Below are positions 1-8,222 of a DNA stretch of 47,896 nt, piece by piece. Below the pieces are notes generated by a model that did no database searches, was not told the origin of the DNA, and saw only the letters and a list, made by a program, of their open reading frames with translations. Each line of letters begins with the position of its first letter. The first letter of the stretch is position 1. Source of the stretch: Woeseiaceae bacterium (GTDB taxonomy: Bacteria > Pseudomonadota > Gammaproteobacteria > Steroidobacterales > Woeseiaceae); NCBI GenBank assembly GCA_013042375.1, contig JABDQH010000110.1, positions 1 to 47,896 of the forward strand, read 5' to 3'. The position numbers and the translations under genes were made by a program.

Positions 1-2582
1 AGGGCCTTCTTGTGCACCTCGAACACGAGCTCATCGTGTACCTGCATGATCATGCGCGCACCGGGTTCCCTGTCGAGCAACCACGCGTGCACGTCGATCA
101 TCGCGTGCTTGATGATATCGGCAGCCGTGCCCTGCATCGGCGCATTGATGGCGCTGCGTTCGGCGTACTGGCGGCGCTGCGCATTGCGCGCGTTGATTTC
201 GGGCAGGTACAGGCGGCGGCCGAAGACGGTCTCGACGTAGCCTTTCTCGCTGGCTTTCTTGCGGATGTCGTCCATGTACTGCTTCACGCCCGGGTAACGG
301 TCGAAGTAGACGTCGATGTATTCCTGGGCTTCGCCGCGCGCAATGCCGAGCTGCCTGGCGAGCCCGAACGCGGACATGCCGTACATGAGCCCGAAGTTGA
401 TAGCCTTGGCCGAACGACGCTGGTCGTCGGTGACGTCGTCGAGCTCGCACCCGAAGACCTCGGCCGCGGTGGCACGGTGTATGTCGAGTTCCTTCTCGAA
501 CGCGTCCAGCAGCCCCTTGTCGCCCGACAGGTGGGCCATGATCCTGAGTTCGATCTGTGAATAGTCGGCCGCCAGCAGGACATGGCCGCGCGGCGCGACG
601 AATGCCTGGCGAATGCGCCGGCCGTCCTCGGTGCGGATCGGGATGTTCTGCAGGTTCGGGTCCGCCGAGGACAGCCGTCCGGTCGCGGCCACGGCCTGGT
701 GGTACGAGGTATGAATACGCCCGGTGCGCTCGTTGATCATGAGCGGCAGCTTGTCGGTGTAGGTGCTCTTGAGCTTGCTGACGCCGCGGTAATCGATGAT
801 GACGGCCGGCAGCTCGTAGTCCCCGGCGAGTTCGACCAGCACGTCCTCGGCCGTCGACGGCTGGCCTTTCGGCGTCTTGCGCAGCACCGGCAGCCCCTGC
901 CGCTCGAACAGGATCTCCTGTAGCTGCTTGGGCGAACCGAGATTGAACGGCCCGCCCGCGAGTTCGTGCGCCTTCTTCTCGAGCCGGGCCATCTTCTTGC
1001 CGAGCTCGCCGCTCTGAACCTTGAGCATCTCGCGATCGACGAGCACCCCGGTTTCTTCCATGTCGAGCAACACGTGCACGAGCGGCTGCTCGATGTTTTC
1101 GTAGACTTTTCGCAGAGCTGGTATGTCACCTAGCTGCCGCCACAGCGTCTCGTGCAGCTGCAAGGTAATGTCGGCGTCCTCGGCCGCGTACGGGGCGGCC
1201 GTCTCGAGGTCGACCTGGTTGAAGGTCAGCTGCTTCGCGCCCTTGCCCGCGACGTCCTCGTAGTGAATCGTCTCCTTGCCGAGATAGTGGCGTGCGACCG
1301 AGTCCATGTCGTGCCGTGTCGCGACGCTGTTCAACACGTAGGACTCGAGCATCGAATCGAACGCCATGCCGCCGAGCGCGATGTCGTAGCGCGCCAGCAC
1401 GTGGGCGTCGTACTTGAGGTGGTGGCCGACCTTGTGTCGCGCATCGTCCTCGAGCCAGGGCTTGAGCGCCGCGAGGACCTCGGCGCGCGGCAGCTGCTCG
1501 GGCGCCCCCGGGTAGTCGTGCGCGAGCGGCACGTAGCAGGCCTCGCCGTGCGCGACGGCGAGCGACAGGCCGACGATCTCGGCGTTCATGTAGTCGAGGC
1601 TGTTGGTCTCGGTGTCGAAGGCGACGAGCTGCGCCTTGCCAATCTTCTTCAGCCACGCCTCGAAGGCCTGTCTGTCGAGAACCGTTTCGTACTCGGCATC
1701 CGGCGCTTTCTCGACCGGCTCGGGGGTATTGCCGGACTCCTCGTCGAGCTGACGCAGCAGGGAGCGCAGCTCGAAGTAGCCGCAGAGCTCGCGCAGCGCG
1801 TCGATGTCGCCTTCAACCGGATCGAGGTCGTCGATACCGACGTCGAGTTCGACGTCCGTGCGAATCGTCGCGAGCTCGTGCGACAGGCGCATCGATTCGA
1901 TGTTGTCCCGGAAGCTCTCGCCGACCTTGCCCTTGATCTCTGCGGCATGCTCGACGATGCCGTCGGCGCTGTCGTAGAGGTTGAGCCATTTCGACGCCGT
2001 CTTGGGCCCCACCTTGGGAACGCCCGGGATGTTGTCGGAGGAATCCCCGACGAGCGCGAGATAGTCGACGAACTGCTCGGGCCAGACGTCGAACTTGGCC
2101 TTGACCGCATCGCGGTCCATGCGCGTGTCGTCCATCGTGTTGATGAGCGTCACCTGGTCCGTGACGAGCTGGGCCAGGTCCTTGTCGCCCGTCGAGACGA
2201 GGACTTCGAGTCCGCGCTTGCCGGCCTGCGCGCACAGCGTGCCAATGACGTCGTCGGCCTCGACGCCCTCAACGCGCAGCAGTGGCAGCCCCATCGCCTC
2301 GACGGCGTCGAGTATCGGCTGCACCTGCGCGCGCAGCTCGTCGGGCATGGGTGGCCGCGTCGCCTTGTACTCGCTGTAGATGTCGTCACGGAAGGTTTTG
2401 CCGGGCGCGTCGAACACGACGGCGACATGCGCGGGACTTTCGTCGCGCAGCAGTTTGCGAATCATCGTCAGGACGCCGTGCAATGCGCCCGTCGGCTCAC
2501 CCTGCGAGTTCGACAGGGCGGGCAGGGCGTGAAAAGCACGGTACAGGTACGATGACCCGTCGATGAGGACGAGATCGGTCAT
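1..2582 (-). CDS. polA: DNA polymerase I (3' end outside the window)
   Basis: Family A DNA polymerase for Okazaki-fragment processing and repair synthesis. The frame opens at an ATG at 2582 (MTDLVLIDGSSYLYRAFHA) and runs about 860 codons until the window begins, so only the last part of the palm domain is missing. The N-terminal 5'-nuclease domain (about 1-290) contains the GDSSDNIPG helix-hairpin-helix signature. The 3'-5' exonuclease domain follows, and its first acidic motif VAFDTETNS is intact, so proofreading is probably active. The polymerase domain shows LLAADYSQIELR (motif A), the RRSAKAINFGLMYGM O-helix and MQVHDELVFEV (motif C). It is the last gene of a minus-strand run after argH and a small lipoprotein gene. 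A long open frame on the opposite strand here is a composition artefact. Confidence 0.97.
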   Translation of the reverse strand, partial: MTDLVLIDGSSYLYRAFHALPALSNSQGEPTGALHGVLTMIRKLLRDESPAHVAVVFDAPGKTFRDDIYSEYKATRPPMPDELRAQVQPILDAVEAMGLPLLRVEGVEADDVIGTLCAQAGKRGLEVLVSTGDKDLAQLVTDQVTLINTMDDTRMDRDAVKAKFDVWPEQFVDYLALVGDSSDNIPGVPKVGPKTASKWLNLYDSADGIVEHAAEIKGKVGESFRDNIESMRLSHELATIRTDVELDVGIDDLDPVEGDIDALRELCGYFELRSLLRQLDEESGNTPEPVEKAPDAEYETVLDRQAFEAWLKKIGKAQLVAFDTETNSLDYMNAEIVGLSLAVAHGEACYVPLAHDYPGAPEQLPRAEVLAALKPWLEDDARHKVGHHLKYDAHVLARYDIALGGMAFDSMLESYVLNSVATRHDMDSVARHYLGKETIHYEDVAGKGAKQLTFNQVDLETAAPYAAEDADITLQLHETLWRQLGDIPALRKVYENIEQPLVHVLLDMEETGVLVDREMLKVQSGELGKKMARLEKKAHELAGGPFNLGSPKQLQEILFERQGLPVLRKTPKGQPSTAEDVLVELAGDYELPAVIIDYRGVSKLKSTYTDKLPLMINERTGRIHTSYHQAVAATGRLSSADPNLQNIPIRTEDGRRIRQAFVAPRGHVLLAADYSQIELRIMAHLSGDKGLLDAFEKELDIHRATAAEVFGCELDDVTDDQRRSAKAINFGLMYGMSAFGLARQLGIARGEAQEYIDVYFDRYPGVKQYMDDIRKKASEKGYVETVFGRRLYLPEINARNAQRRQYAERSAINAPMQGTAADIIKHAMIDVHAWLLDREPGARMIMQVHDELVFEVHKKA

Positions 2583-2594
2583 GGGCTGGTCGCG

Positions 2595-2765
2595 CTAGCG
2601 CTTGTCGGCGTCGCGATCCTCTTCCGCTTTTTCTTCCGTCTCTTCCTCGGCTGCCGGCGGCGGTTCCTCCATGCGGCTCGGGTTGCCCGGGATGTAGAGC
2701 GGCCCGCTCTGCCCGCAGGCGGTCACGAACAGGATGGCGAACAGAGCTGTCAGGAATCGTCTCAT
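2595..2765 (-). CDS. lptM: LptM (YifL)-like small lipoprotein
   Basis: A lipoprotein of 56 residues. It has a basic N-terminus (MRRFLT), a short hydrophobic segment and a lipobox ending in VTAC, followed directly by GQSGPLYIP. The Cys-G-x-x-GPLY-x-P pattern is the hallmark of LptM, which in E. coli binds the LPS translocon LptD/LptE and helps its oxidative maturation. The C-terminal half is acidic and low-complexity (runs of Glu and Ala). I chose the ATG at 2765; an upstream in-frame ATG at 2792 would overlap argH and place the signal peptide internally. In other proteobacteria this family often sits next to lysA or dapF, so the position between argH and polA is different. The function is inferred from the motif. 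Confidence 0.8.
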   Translation of the reverse strand: MRRFLTALFAILFVTACGQSGPLYIPGNPSRMEEPPPAAEEETEEKAEEDRDADKR

Positions 2766-2788
2766 TGCATCGACCCGTTGCGAAAAGG

Positions 2789-3973
2789 TCACTTAGTATA
2801 GCGCGCGGCGACCTTGCGATACGCCTCGCGAAACGGCAGGCCTTGTTCGCTTACGAGACGGTAGGCCTCGGCCGTGGCGAAGATGCCGTCGTCGAGTTCG
2901 ATGTTCTCGGGCAGGAAGCGCACGCCCTCGAGCAGGTAGGCCATGATGTCGACGCTTTCGACGGCGAGGTCGATCGAGCGGAACACGGGCGGCTTCAGGC
3001 GCTGCAGGTCGCGGTGATAGCCCGACGGTAGTTTCGCCGTAATCAACATGGTCTCGTCGAGGCAAGCCTGGGACGTCGCCGCTGCGGCACGCAGCAGCTC
3101 GAGTACGTCGGGATTGCGTTTCTGCGGCATGATCGACGAGCCCGTCGTCACCTCGGCGGCCAGCGAGATGTACGCGAACTCCTGCGTATAGAAGAGCAAC
3201 AGGTCGCTGGCCATGCGCGACAGGTCGTGCATCATCAGCGCGATCTCGAACAACAGGGCGCTCTCGGCCTTGCCCCGGGACAGCTGCGCCGCGGTGACGG
3301 GTTCCTGGGTAGCGGCGAAGCCGAGCCGCCTGGTCGTAAACTCGCGATCGAGGGGCAGCCCCGGCGTGCCATAGCCGGCCGCGCTGCCGAGCGGGTTCTT
3401 GTTGATGCGCCGCTGCACGGCCTGCATTCCTGTGACGGCGTCGGCGAAGCCCTCATCGAAGCCACCGCACCAGAGCGCGACCGACGACGGCATCGCGTGC
3501 TGCATGTGCGTGTAGCCGGGCAGCTCGACCTCGCCCTGGCGTTCGGCGAGATGGGCGATCGAGACACGCAGGTGCTCGATACGCCCGACAAGGTCGAGGG
3601 CGACGTCGCGCAAATATAGCCGCAGCGCGGTCAGCACCTGGTCGTTGCGCGAACGGCCGAGATGCAGGCGCCCGCCGGCTTCGCCGATGTTCGCGGTCAG
3701 TCGTGACTCGAGCGCGGTGTGCACGTCTTCGTCCTCGAGACTGATCTCCCAGTCTCCTGCCTCGAAGCCGGCCTCGAGCGCTCTCAGGCCGTCGCAAATC
3801 GCATGGCAATCGTCGTGCGAGATCAGGTCCTGGGCGGCCAGCATCTCCGCGTGCGCGATCGACCCGCGCACGTCATGGGGGACGAGGCGCGCGTCGAGCA
3901 GGTGATCCTCGCCCGCCGTATAGCGCAGCACGCGTTCGTCGAGCGGCAGCCCTTTTTCCCACAGCCGGCTCAT
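2789..3973 (-). CDS. argH: Argininosuccinate lyase
   Basis: Last step of arginine synthesis: cleaves argininosuccinate to arginine and fumarate. It belongs to the fumarase/aspartase superfamily. The signature GSSIMPQKRNPD with its catalytic Ser loop is intact, as are LHLGRSRNDQV and the LPGYTHMQHAMPSS segment carrying the catalytic His. At 394 residues it is clearly shorter than the usual 430-470. The missing part is at the C-terminus and in helix-connecting loops, not at catalytic motifs. Its ATG overlaps the argB stop by four bases (ATGA), so translation is probably coupled. It ends the arginine part of the operon. Confidence 0.95.
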   Translation of the reverse strand: MSRLWEKGLPLDERVLRYTAGEDHLLDARLVPHDVRGSIAHAEMLAAQDLISHDDCHAICDGLRALEAGFEAGDWEISLEDEDVHTALESRLTANIGEAGGRLHLGRSRNDQVLTALRLYLRDVALDLVGRIEHLRVSIAHLAERQGEVELPGYTHMQHAMPSSVALWCGGFDEGFADAVTGMQAVQRRINKNPLGSAAGYGTPGLPLDREFTTRRLGFAATQEPVTAAQLSRGKAESALLFEIALMMHDLSRMASDLLLFYTQEFAYISLAAEVTTGSSIMPQKRNPDVLELLRAAAATSQACLDETMLITAKLPSGYHRDLQRLKPPVFRSIDLAVESVDIMAYLLEGVRFLPENIELDDGIFATAEAYRLVSEQGLPFREAYRKVAARYTK

Positions 3974-4899
3974 GAGTCGACCGCCTGTTCTTCGGGCGTC
4001 AGCGCGGCGATGTCGTCGACGACCAGCGTGCCCGTGCCTTCGTTCGTGAACACCTCGAGCAGGATGCTGTCGGGCAGCTTGTGCGAGATGACGTGCACGC
4101 GCGAGACGCCGTCCCTGATCGCGGCATCGATGGCCGCGGCTTTCGGCAGCATGCCGTCGGCGAGTGCACCTTTTTCCTTGAGCGCCCTGAGGTGCTTGCG
4201 GTCGATGTAGCTGATCAGCGACCCCGGGTCGCTAGCGTCTTCGAGAATGCCCGTGGCGCCCGTCACGAGGATCAGTTTCTCGGCGTCGAGCTCGGCCGCG
4301 ATCGCCGCCGCGACCGTGTCGGCGTTGATGTTGAGCAGCGTGCCCGACTCGTCGCAGGACAGCGGGCTGACGACGGGCATCAGGCCGTTGTCGAGCTGCT
4401 TTCGCAGGATGTCGGCGTCGACAGCGTCGATGTCGCCCACGTAGCCGTAGTCGACGGACTCGCCGGCGCTGCTTTCGACGGGCGGTCGTTTGTGAGCGCG
4501 TATGAGCCCGGCGTCGACGCCGCTGATGCCGACGGCCGGAATCTGCAGGTCGCGGCAGGCGGCGAGAATACGCGTGTTGATCTGGCCGTTCAGGATCATC
4601 GCCGCGACATTGAGGGACTCGCTGTCGGTCACGCGCCGACCGTCGACGAACTGCGTGTCGAGCCCGAGGTCGGTGGCGAGCTTCGTGGATTGCGGGCCGC
4701 CGCCGTGGATCAGCACCGTGCGGATGCCGACCTGGTGCAGGATGCCGACCTGCTCGACGAGCGCCGTGGTGAGTTCCGGGTCGGCGAAGACCTCGCCGCC
4801 GGCCTTGATGACGAATACCTTGCCCTTGAACAGGCGGATATACGGCGCCGCGTGTTTCAGCGCCGAGACGACGATCGCGCGCTCTCTTTTTGACGTCAT
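3970..4899 (-). CDS. argB: Acetylglutamate kinase (N-acyl-glutamate kinase)
   Basis: Phosphorylates the gamma-carboxyl of N-acyl-glutamate, the second step of the N-acylated arginine route. The protein is 309 residues from the ATG at 4899, which overlaps the TGA of the upstream carbamoyltransferase gene (ATGA). A longer frame reaching 5088 exists but would run through that gene. Amino acid kinase motifs are VFVIKAGGEVF near the N-terminus, VLIHGGGPQ for the acyl-glutamate/phosphate site, LNINADTVAAAIA and a Lys-containing DGMLPKAAA near the C-terminus. An N-terminal extension of about 25 residues (KRERAIVVSALKHAAPYI) resembles the helix that binds arginine in feedback-inhibited, hexameric kinases, so the enzyme may be allosterically inhibited (inference). 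Confidence 0.95.
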   Translation of the reverse strand: MTSKRERAIVVSALKHAAPYIRLFKGKVFVIKAGGEVFADPELTTALVEQVGILHQVGIRTVLIHGGGPQSTKLATDLGLDTQFVDGRRVTDSESLNVAAMILNGQINTRILAACRDLQIPAVGISGVDAGLIRAHKRPPVESSAGESVDYGYVGDIDAVDADILRKQLDNGLMPVVSPLSCDESGTLLNINADTVAAAIAAELDAEKLILVTGATGILEDASDPGSLISYIDRKHLRALKEKGALADGMLPKAAAIDAAIRDGVSRVHVISHKLPDSILLEVFTNEGTGTLVVDDIAALTPEEQAVDS

Positions 4900-5903
4900 T
4901 GCGAACCACCCAGCATCTGGTGGAGGACGGCCATCTGCGCCAGCATGCGGTTGCGTGCCTCGGGCACAACGATGCTGCGCGGCCCGTCGAGAATTTCGTC
5001 GGCGACGACGACACCTCGGCGCACGGGCAGGCAGTGCATGAAGCGCGCGTCCTCGCGCGCATTGGCGAACCAGGTTTCGTCGACGCACCAGTTGAGGTGT
5101 TGCTCGCGCTGTTTCTGGTCGGCGATGCGGTCGCCGTAGTGTCGGGTCGACGACCAGGACTTGGCGTAAATGACGTGCGCGCCTTCCATGGCTTCCTTGC
5201 GATCGCCGGTTTCGGTCACCGAGCCGCCCGATTCCTCGGCCGCGAAGATGGCCTTCTGCATGATCGGTGCGGGGAGTTCGAAGCCTTCGGGACGCAGCAC
5301 CGTGACATCCATGCCGCGCATTGCCGCCATGTGCAGCGTCGCGGCCGGGACGGCCAGCGGTAACGCCTTGGGATGGTAGGCCCAGCTCAGCACGAACTTG
5401 CCGCCGTTCGCGGGCATGTCGAAGTCGTCGAGCGTCTTCCAGTCGGCCAGGCTCTGGCAGGGATGATTGCAGGCCGACTCCATGTTGATATAGGGCTTGT
5501 CGACGAGTTCGGTCAGCGAGGCGAAGCGCTTCTCGGCGATGTCGTCCTCGATCTTCTTGCGATCGGCGAAGGCGCGAATGCCGATGGCGTCGCCATAGGA
5601 CGCGATGACCGGTACGGCCTCGCGAATATGCTCGGCCGCGACGCCGTCCATGACGATGCCGTCACGCACTTCCAGCCCGTGGATCGACATGTCGGGCGAG
5701 ATGACGAACGAGCCTCCGCCCAGGCGCAGCATTGCCGCCTGGAACGACGCGAGTGTCCTGAGCGACGGGCTCAGAAACAGCAGCGACAGGACCTTGCCCT
5801 TGAGCGCTTCCGGCTCGGGCGTAGTATCGAGGCGTCCGGCGAGCTTGACGAGCGCCTCGATCTCCTCCGTCGAAAAATCCGCGAGATCGTTGAATGCTTT
5901 CAT
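4896..5903 (-). CDS. argF': N-acyl-L-ornithine carbamoyltransferase (AOTC/SOTC family)
   Basis: Transfers a carbamoyl group from carbamoyl phosphate to an N-acylated ornithine. The 335-residue protein resembles the Xanthomonas N-acetylornithine and Bacteroides N-succinylornithine enzymes rather than ordinary ArgF. It has a SPSLRT carbamoyl-phosphate loop (45-50), IVMDGVAAEHIRE (83-95), NHPCQSLADW, FVLSWAYHPKALP and FMHCLPVRRGV. In the Xanthomonas enzyme Glu92 in MDGDTEEH selects acetylornithine, and in the Bacteroides enzyme Pro90 in MDGDKPEH selects succinylornithine. Here the equivalent residue is Ala90 (MDGVAAEH), so the acyl group cannot be read from the sequence. The start ATG lies 73 bases after argD, beyond a perfect palindrome, unlike the overlapping junctions elsewhere in the operon. 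An acyl-citrulline deacylase is needed but is not in the window. Confidence 0.9.
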   Translation of the reverse strand: MKAFNDLADFSTEEIEALVKLAGRLDTTPEPEALKGKVLSLLFLSPSLRTLASFQAAMLRLGGGSFVISPDMSIHGLEVRDGIVMDGVAAEHIREAVPVIASYGDAIGIRAFADRKKIEDDIAEKRFASLTELVDKPYINMESACNHPCQSLADWKTLDDFDMPANGGKFVLSWAYHPKALPLAVPAATLHMAAMRGMDVTVLRPEGFELPAPIMQKAIFAAEESGGSVTETGDRKEAMEGAHVIYAKSWSSTRHYGDRIADQKQREQHLNWCVDETWFANAREDARFMHCLPVRRGVVVADEILDGPRSIVVPEARNRMLAQMAVLHQMLGGSQ

Positions 5904-5929
5904 CTTTCTATCCCTGGTCAGTTCTTAAT

Positions 5930-5975
5930 CAGGTGCCAGTCACCTTATTCTGAGAATAAGGTGACTGGCACCCTG
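5930..5975. repeat. Perfect 20-bp inverted repeat between argD and argF' (REP-like hairpin)
   Basis: The left arm 5932-5951 (GGTGCCAGTCACCTTATTCT) and the right arm 5953-5972 are exact reverse complements around a single central base at 5952. The transcript could form a very stable hairpin just after the argD stop (5977-5979) and about 28 bases before the argF' start. There is no run of T after it, so it is not a canonical intrinsic terminator. From memory, GGTGCCAGTCACCT arms occur in REP-type elements mobilised by Y1 transposases, but no transposase gene is present here. It may set the ratio between the upstream and downstream halves of the operon. Confidence 0.8.
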
Positions 5976-5976
5976 T

Positions 5977-7161
5977 TTAATTGGTTGCCGGTGCGATGCT
6001 GGCGAGTACTTCCGCCAGGCGGGCCACCTGTCCTTCCTGCAGGACCAGCGGCGCGAGGATGCGCAGCACCTCGGGGTCCGCACTCGTCCCGGTCAGTATG
6101 TCGTGTTCGAGCAGCGCGTCGCGCACCTCGGTCGCGGGCCGGTCGCACACGAGGCCGAGCAGCAGGCCCATGCCCTGGATCTTGCTCACGGGGCCGACGA
6201 CGCACTGTTCGCGAATCTGGGCTTCGCGCTCGCGCACGTTGACGAGCAGGTGCTCGGCGAGGATGCCATCGATCGTCGCCGAGATCGCAGCAGCGGCGAT
6301 CGGGCCGCCACCGAAAGTCGTTCCGAGAGCGCCGGCTCCGAAATGGCCGGCAGTCTCCTCGCTGCAGAGAACGGCGCCGCAGGGGATACCGCCGCCGAGT
6401 GCTTTGGCGCTCGTGACGATGTCCGGCACGACATTGAAGGCCTGCACGGCAAAGAAATGCCCGCAACGCCCCATGCCCGACTGCACCTCGTCGGCAATCA
6501 GCAGGGCGCCCGCGGCGGCAGTCGCGGCGCGCAGCGCCTCGGCGAATTCGAGCGACAGGTCGTACGCGCCCGCGACGCCCTGGACGGGCTCGAAGATCAC
6601 GGCTGCGGTCTCGTCGTCGATCATGTCGTGCGCCGCGGCGACGTCGTCGCGCGGAATGAAATCGACCTCGAACGGCTTCTGCGGGAACGTGTACCACGCG
6701 TCCGACTTCCAGGTGACGGCGCCCGCAGCGGCGGTGCGGCCATGAAAGCCATGCGTGATCGCGAGCACTTTCCTGCGCCCGGTGACTTTGAGCGCCATGC
6801 GCAGGGCGTTCTCGTTCGCCTCGGCACCGGAGTTGACGAAGAACACGCGGTCGAGCCCGGCCGGTGCGACGCGGGTCAGTCGTTCCGCGGCATCGGCGCG
6901 GATGTCGAGGGCGACGGCATTGCTCTGGAACAGCAGCTTGCCGCTTTGTTCCTGGATTGCGGCGACGAGGCGCGGGTGCCCGTAGCCGAGCGCCGCAACC
7001 GCATGGCCGCCGTACAGGTCGAGGATGCGCCGCCCGTCGCGCGTGAAGATATCGCAGCCGCTCGCGCGCTCGGGCACGAACGGCAGTTGCCCGTAAACGG
7101 GAATCGTCAGCGCCGCTTCTCGCGTACGCGGGTCGTCTTTCGTTGCCGTGGCATGCGCCAT
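5977..7161 (-). CDS. argD: Acetylornithine (N-acyl-ornithine) aminotransferase
   Basis: PLP-dependent class III aminotransferase converting N-acyl-glutamate semialdehyde to N-acyl-ornithine with glutamate as amino donor. The protein is 394 residues. Visible features are YGGHAVAALGYGHP, the phosphate-binding VNSGAEANENALRMA, ITHGFHGRTAAA, LIADEVQSGMGR with the PLP-ring Asp, and SAKALGGGIPCGA with the Schiff-base Lys. The ATG at 7161 overlaps the argC TGA by one base (TGATG), which decides the start. A longer upstream frame would run into argC. It is the last gene before the palindrome. Confidence 0.95.
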   Translation of the reverse strand: MAHATATKDDPRTREAALTIPVYGQLPFVPERASGCDIFTRDGRRILDLYGGHAVAALGYGHPRLVAAIQEQSGKLLFQSNAVALDIRADAAERLTRVAPAGLDRVFFVNSGAEANENALRMALKVTGRRKVLAITHGFHGRTAAAGAVTWKSDAWYTFPQKPFEVDFIPRDDVAAAHDMIDDETAAVIFEPVQGVAGAYDLSLEFAEALRAATAAAGALLIADEVQSGMGRCGHFFAVQAFNVVPDIVTSAKALGGGIPCGAVLCSEETAGHFGAGALGTTFGGGPIAAAAISATIDGILAEHLLVNVREREAQIREQCVVGPVSKIQGMGLLLGLVCDRPATEVRDALLEHDILTGTSADPEVLRILAPLVLQEGQVARLAEVLASIAPATN

Positions 7162-8222
7162 CAGGTCCACCCCGGTGCGGGCATGTCGAGCCCGGTCGTT
7201 TCCGGCAGTCTCCAGAGCCGGTTCATCCATTGCATCGCGCCGCCGGCCGCGCCCTTGACGAGATTGTCGATGGCGGCCATGACGACGATGCTGTCGCCAT
7301 CGGTCGCGACGCCGATGTGACAATGGTTGCTCGCGACGACGTTCTTGATGCGCGGCGTGCCGTCGACGATATGCACGAACGGCGCACCGGCATAGGCGTC
7401 CTCGTACACCGCGCGCAGTTGCGACGCGGATACGACCGACGTCGACTTCGCCTGCACGGTCACGTGTATGCCGCGCGCGAACGGCCCCGAATGCGGCACG
7501 AAGTGCACGCCGGTCGTCCGGCCGCTCGCGGCCTCGGTCAGTGTCGCCACCTCGGGCGCGTGCCGGTGCGCGAGCGGCTTGTAGGCGTAGAGATTGCTGT
7601 TGCGCTCGGGGTGATGCGTGCCCGCGACGGGCTTCTTGCCCGAGCCCGTGCTGCCCGTGATGCCCGCGATGAATACCTCGGGCCCGGTCAGCCCGCTTGC
7701 GATCAGCGGCACGGTCGCGAGCGTTGACGCCGTCGCGAAACAACCCGGATGACCGACGTGCGGCGTATCGATTTCGTCAGCGTGCTCGGGCAGCGCGCAG
7801 GTGAATTCGCCGAGCAGCCCGGGCGCGCCGTGGGTCGTGCCGTAGATCGACTCCCATGCCGCCTGCTCGGCGAAGCGGAAGTCGGCCGAGGCATCGACGA
7901 CATGCACGTCGACAGACTTCTGCGCGCACGCGGCGAGCGCGTCCGCGAGCATGGCCGCCGACGCGCCGTGCGGCGCCGCCGAGAACAACGCGAGCTCGGA
8001 GCCCGGCTCGATAAGGCCGAGCCAGTCGGCGTGCGCAACGAATTCGTGGTCGGGTAGTGCTGCTGCCAGGTGGCCGAACAGCGCGCCGACGGTCTGGCCC
8101 GCCGCACTGTCGGATACGGCCGCCCTGAGTTCGAAATCGGGATGGACGGCGACCAGGCGCAGCAGTTCGCCGCCCACGTAGCCGCTGGCGCCGAGGATGA
8201 CGGCGGGAATTGCCCTGCTCAT
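7161..8222 (-). CDS. argC: N-acetyl-gamma-glutamyl-phosphate reductase
   Basis: NADPH-dependent reduction of N-acyl-glutamyl phosphate to the semialdehyde. The 353-residue protein starts with a Rossmann motif (VILGASGYVGGELLRL). It has the catalytic cysteine in GHPGCFATA (most ArgC have NPGCYPT), followed by GITGSTGSGKKP and the His-containing AHRHAPEV. The ATG at 8222 overlaps the stop of the unknown P-loop gene by four bases. The central loop with KKPVAGTHHPERNSN is richer in His and Lys than I would expect for textbook ArgC. That may be relevant to the acyl group used here, but it is not diagnostic. Confidence 0.95.
   Translation of the reverse strand: MSRAIPAVILGASGYVGGELLRLVAVHPDFELRAAVSDSAAGQTVGALFGHLAAALPDHEFVAHADWLGLIEPGSELALFSAAPHGASAAMLADALAACAQKSVDVHVVDASADFRFAEQAAWESIYGTTHGAPGLLGEFTCALPEHADEIDTPHVGHPGCFATASTLATVPLIASGLTGPEVFIAGITGSTGSGKKPVAGTHHPERNSNLYAYKPLAHRHAPEVATLTEAASGRTTGVHFVPHSGPFARGIHVTVQAKSTSVVSASQLRAVYEDAYAGAPFVHIVDGTPRIKNVVASNHCHIGVATDGDSIVVMAAIDNLVKGAAGGAMQWMNRLWRLPETTGLDMPAPGWT

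Noticed and set aside
1152-2555. Open frame of 467 codons opposite polA
   Set aside because: Antisense artefact; no signal peptide, motif or ribosome-binding site, and polA is intact on the minus strand.
5932-5972. Palindrome considered as an intrinsic terminator
   Set aside because: It lacks a T-run on the minus strand after the hairpin, and the operon genes continue directly downstream.
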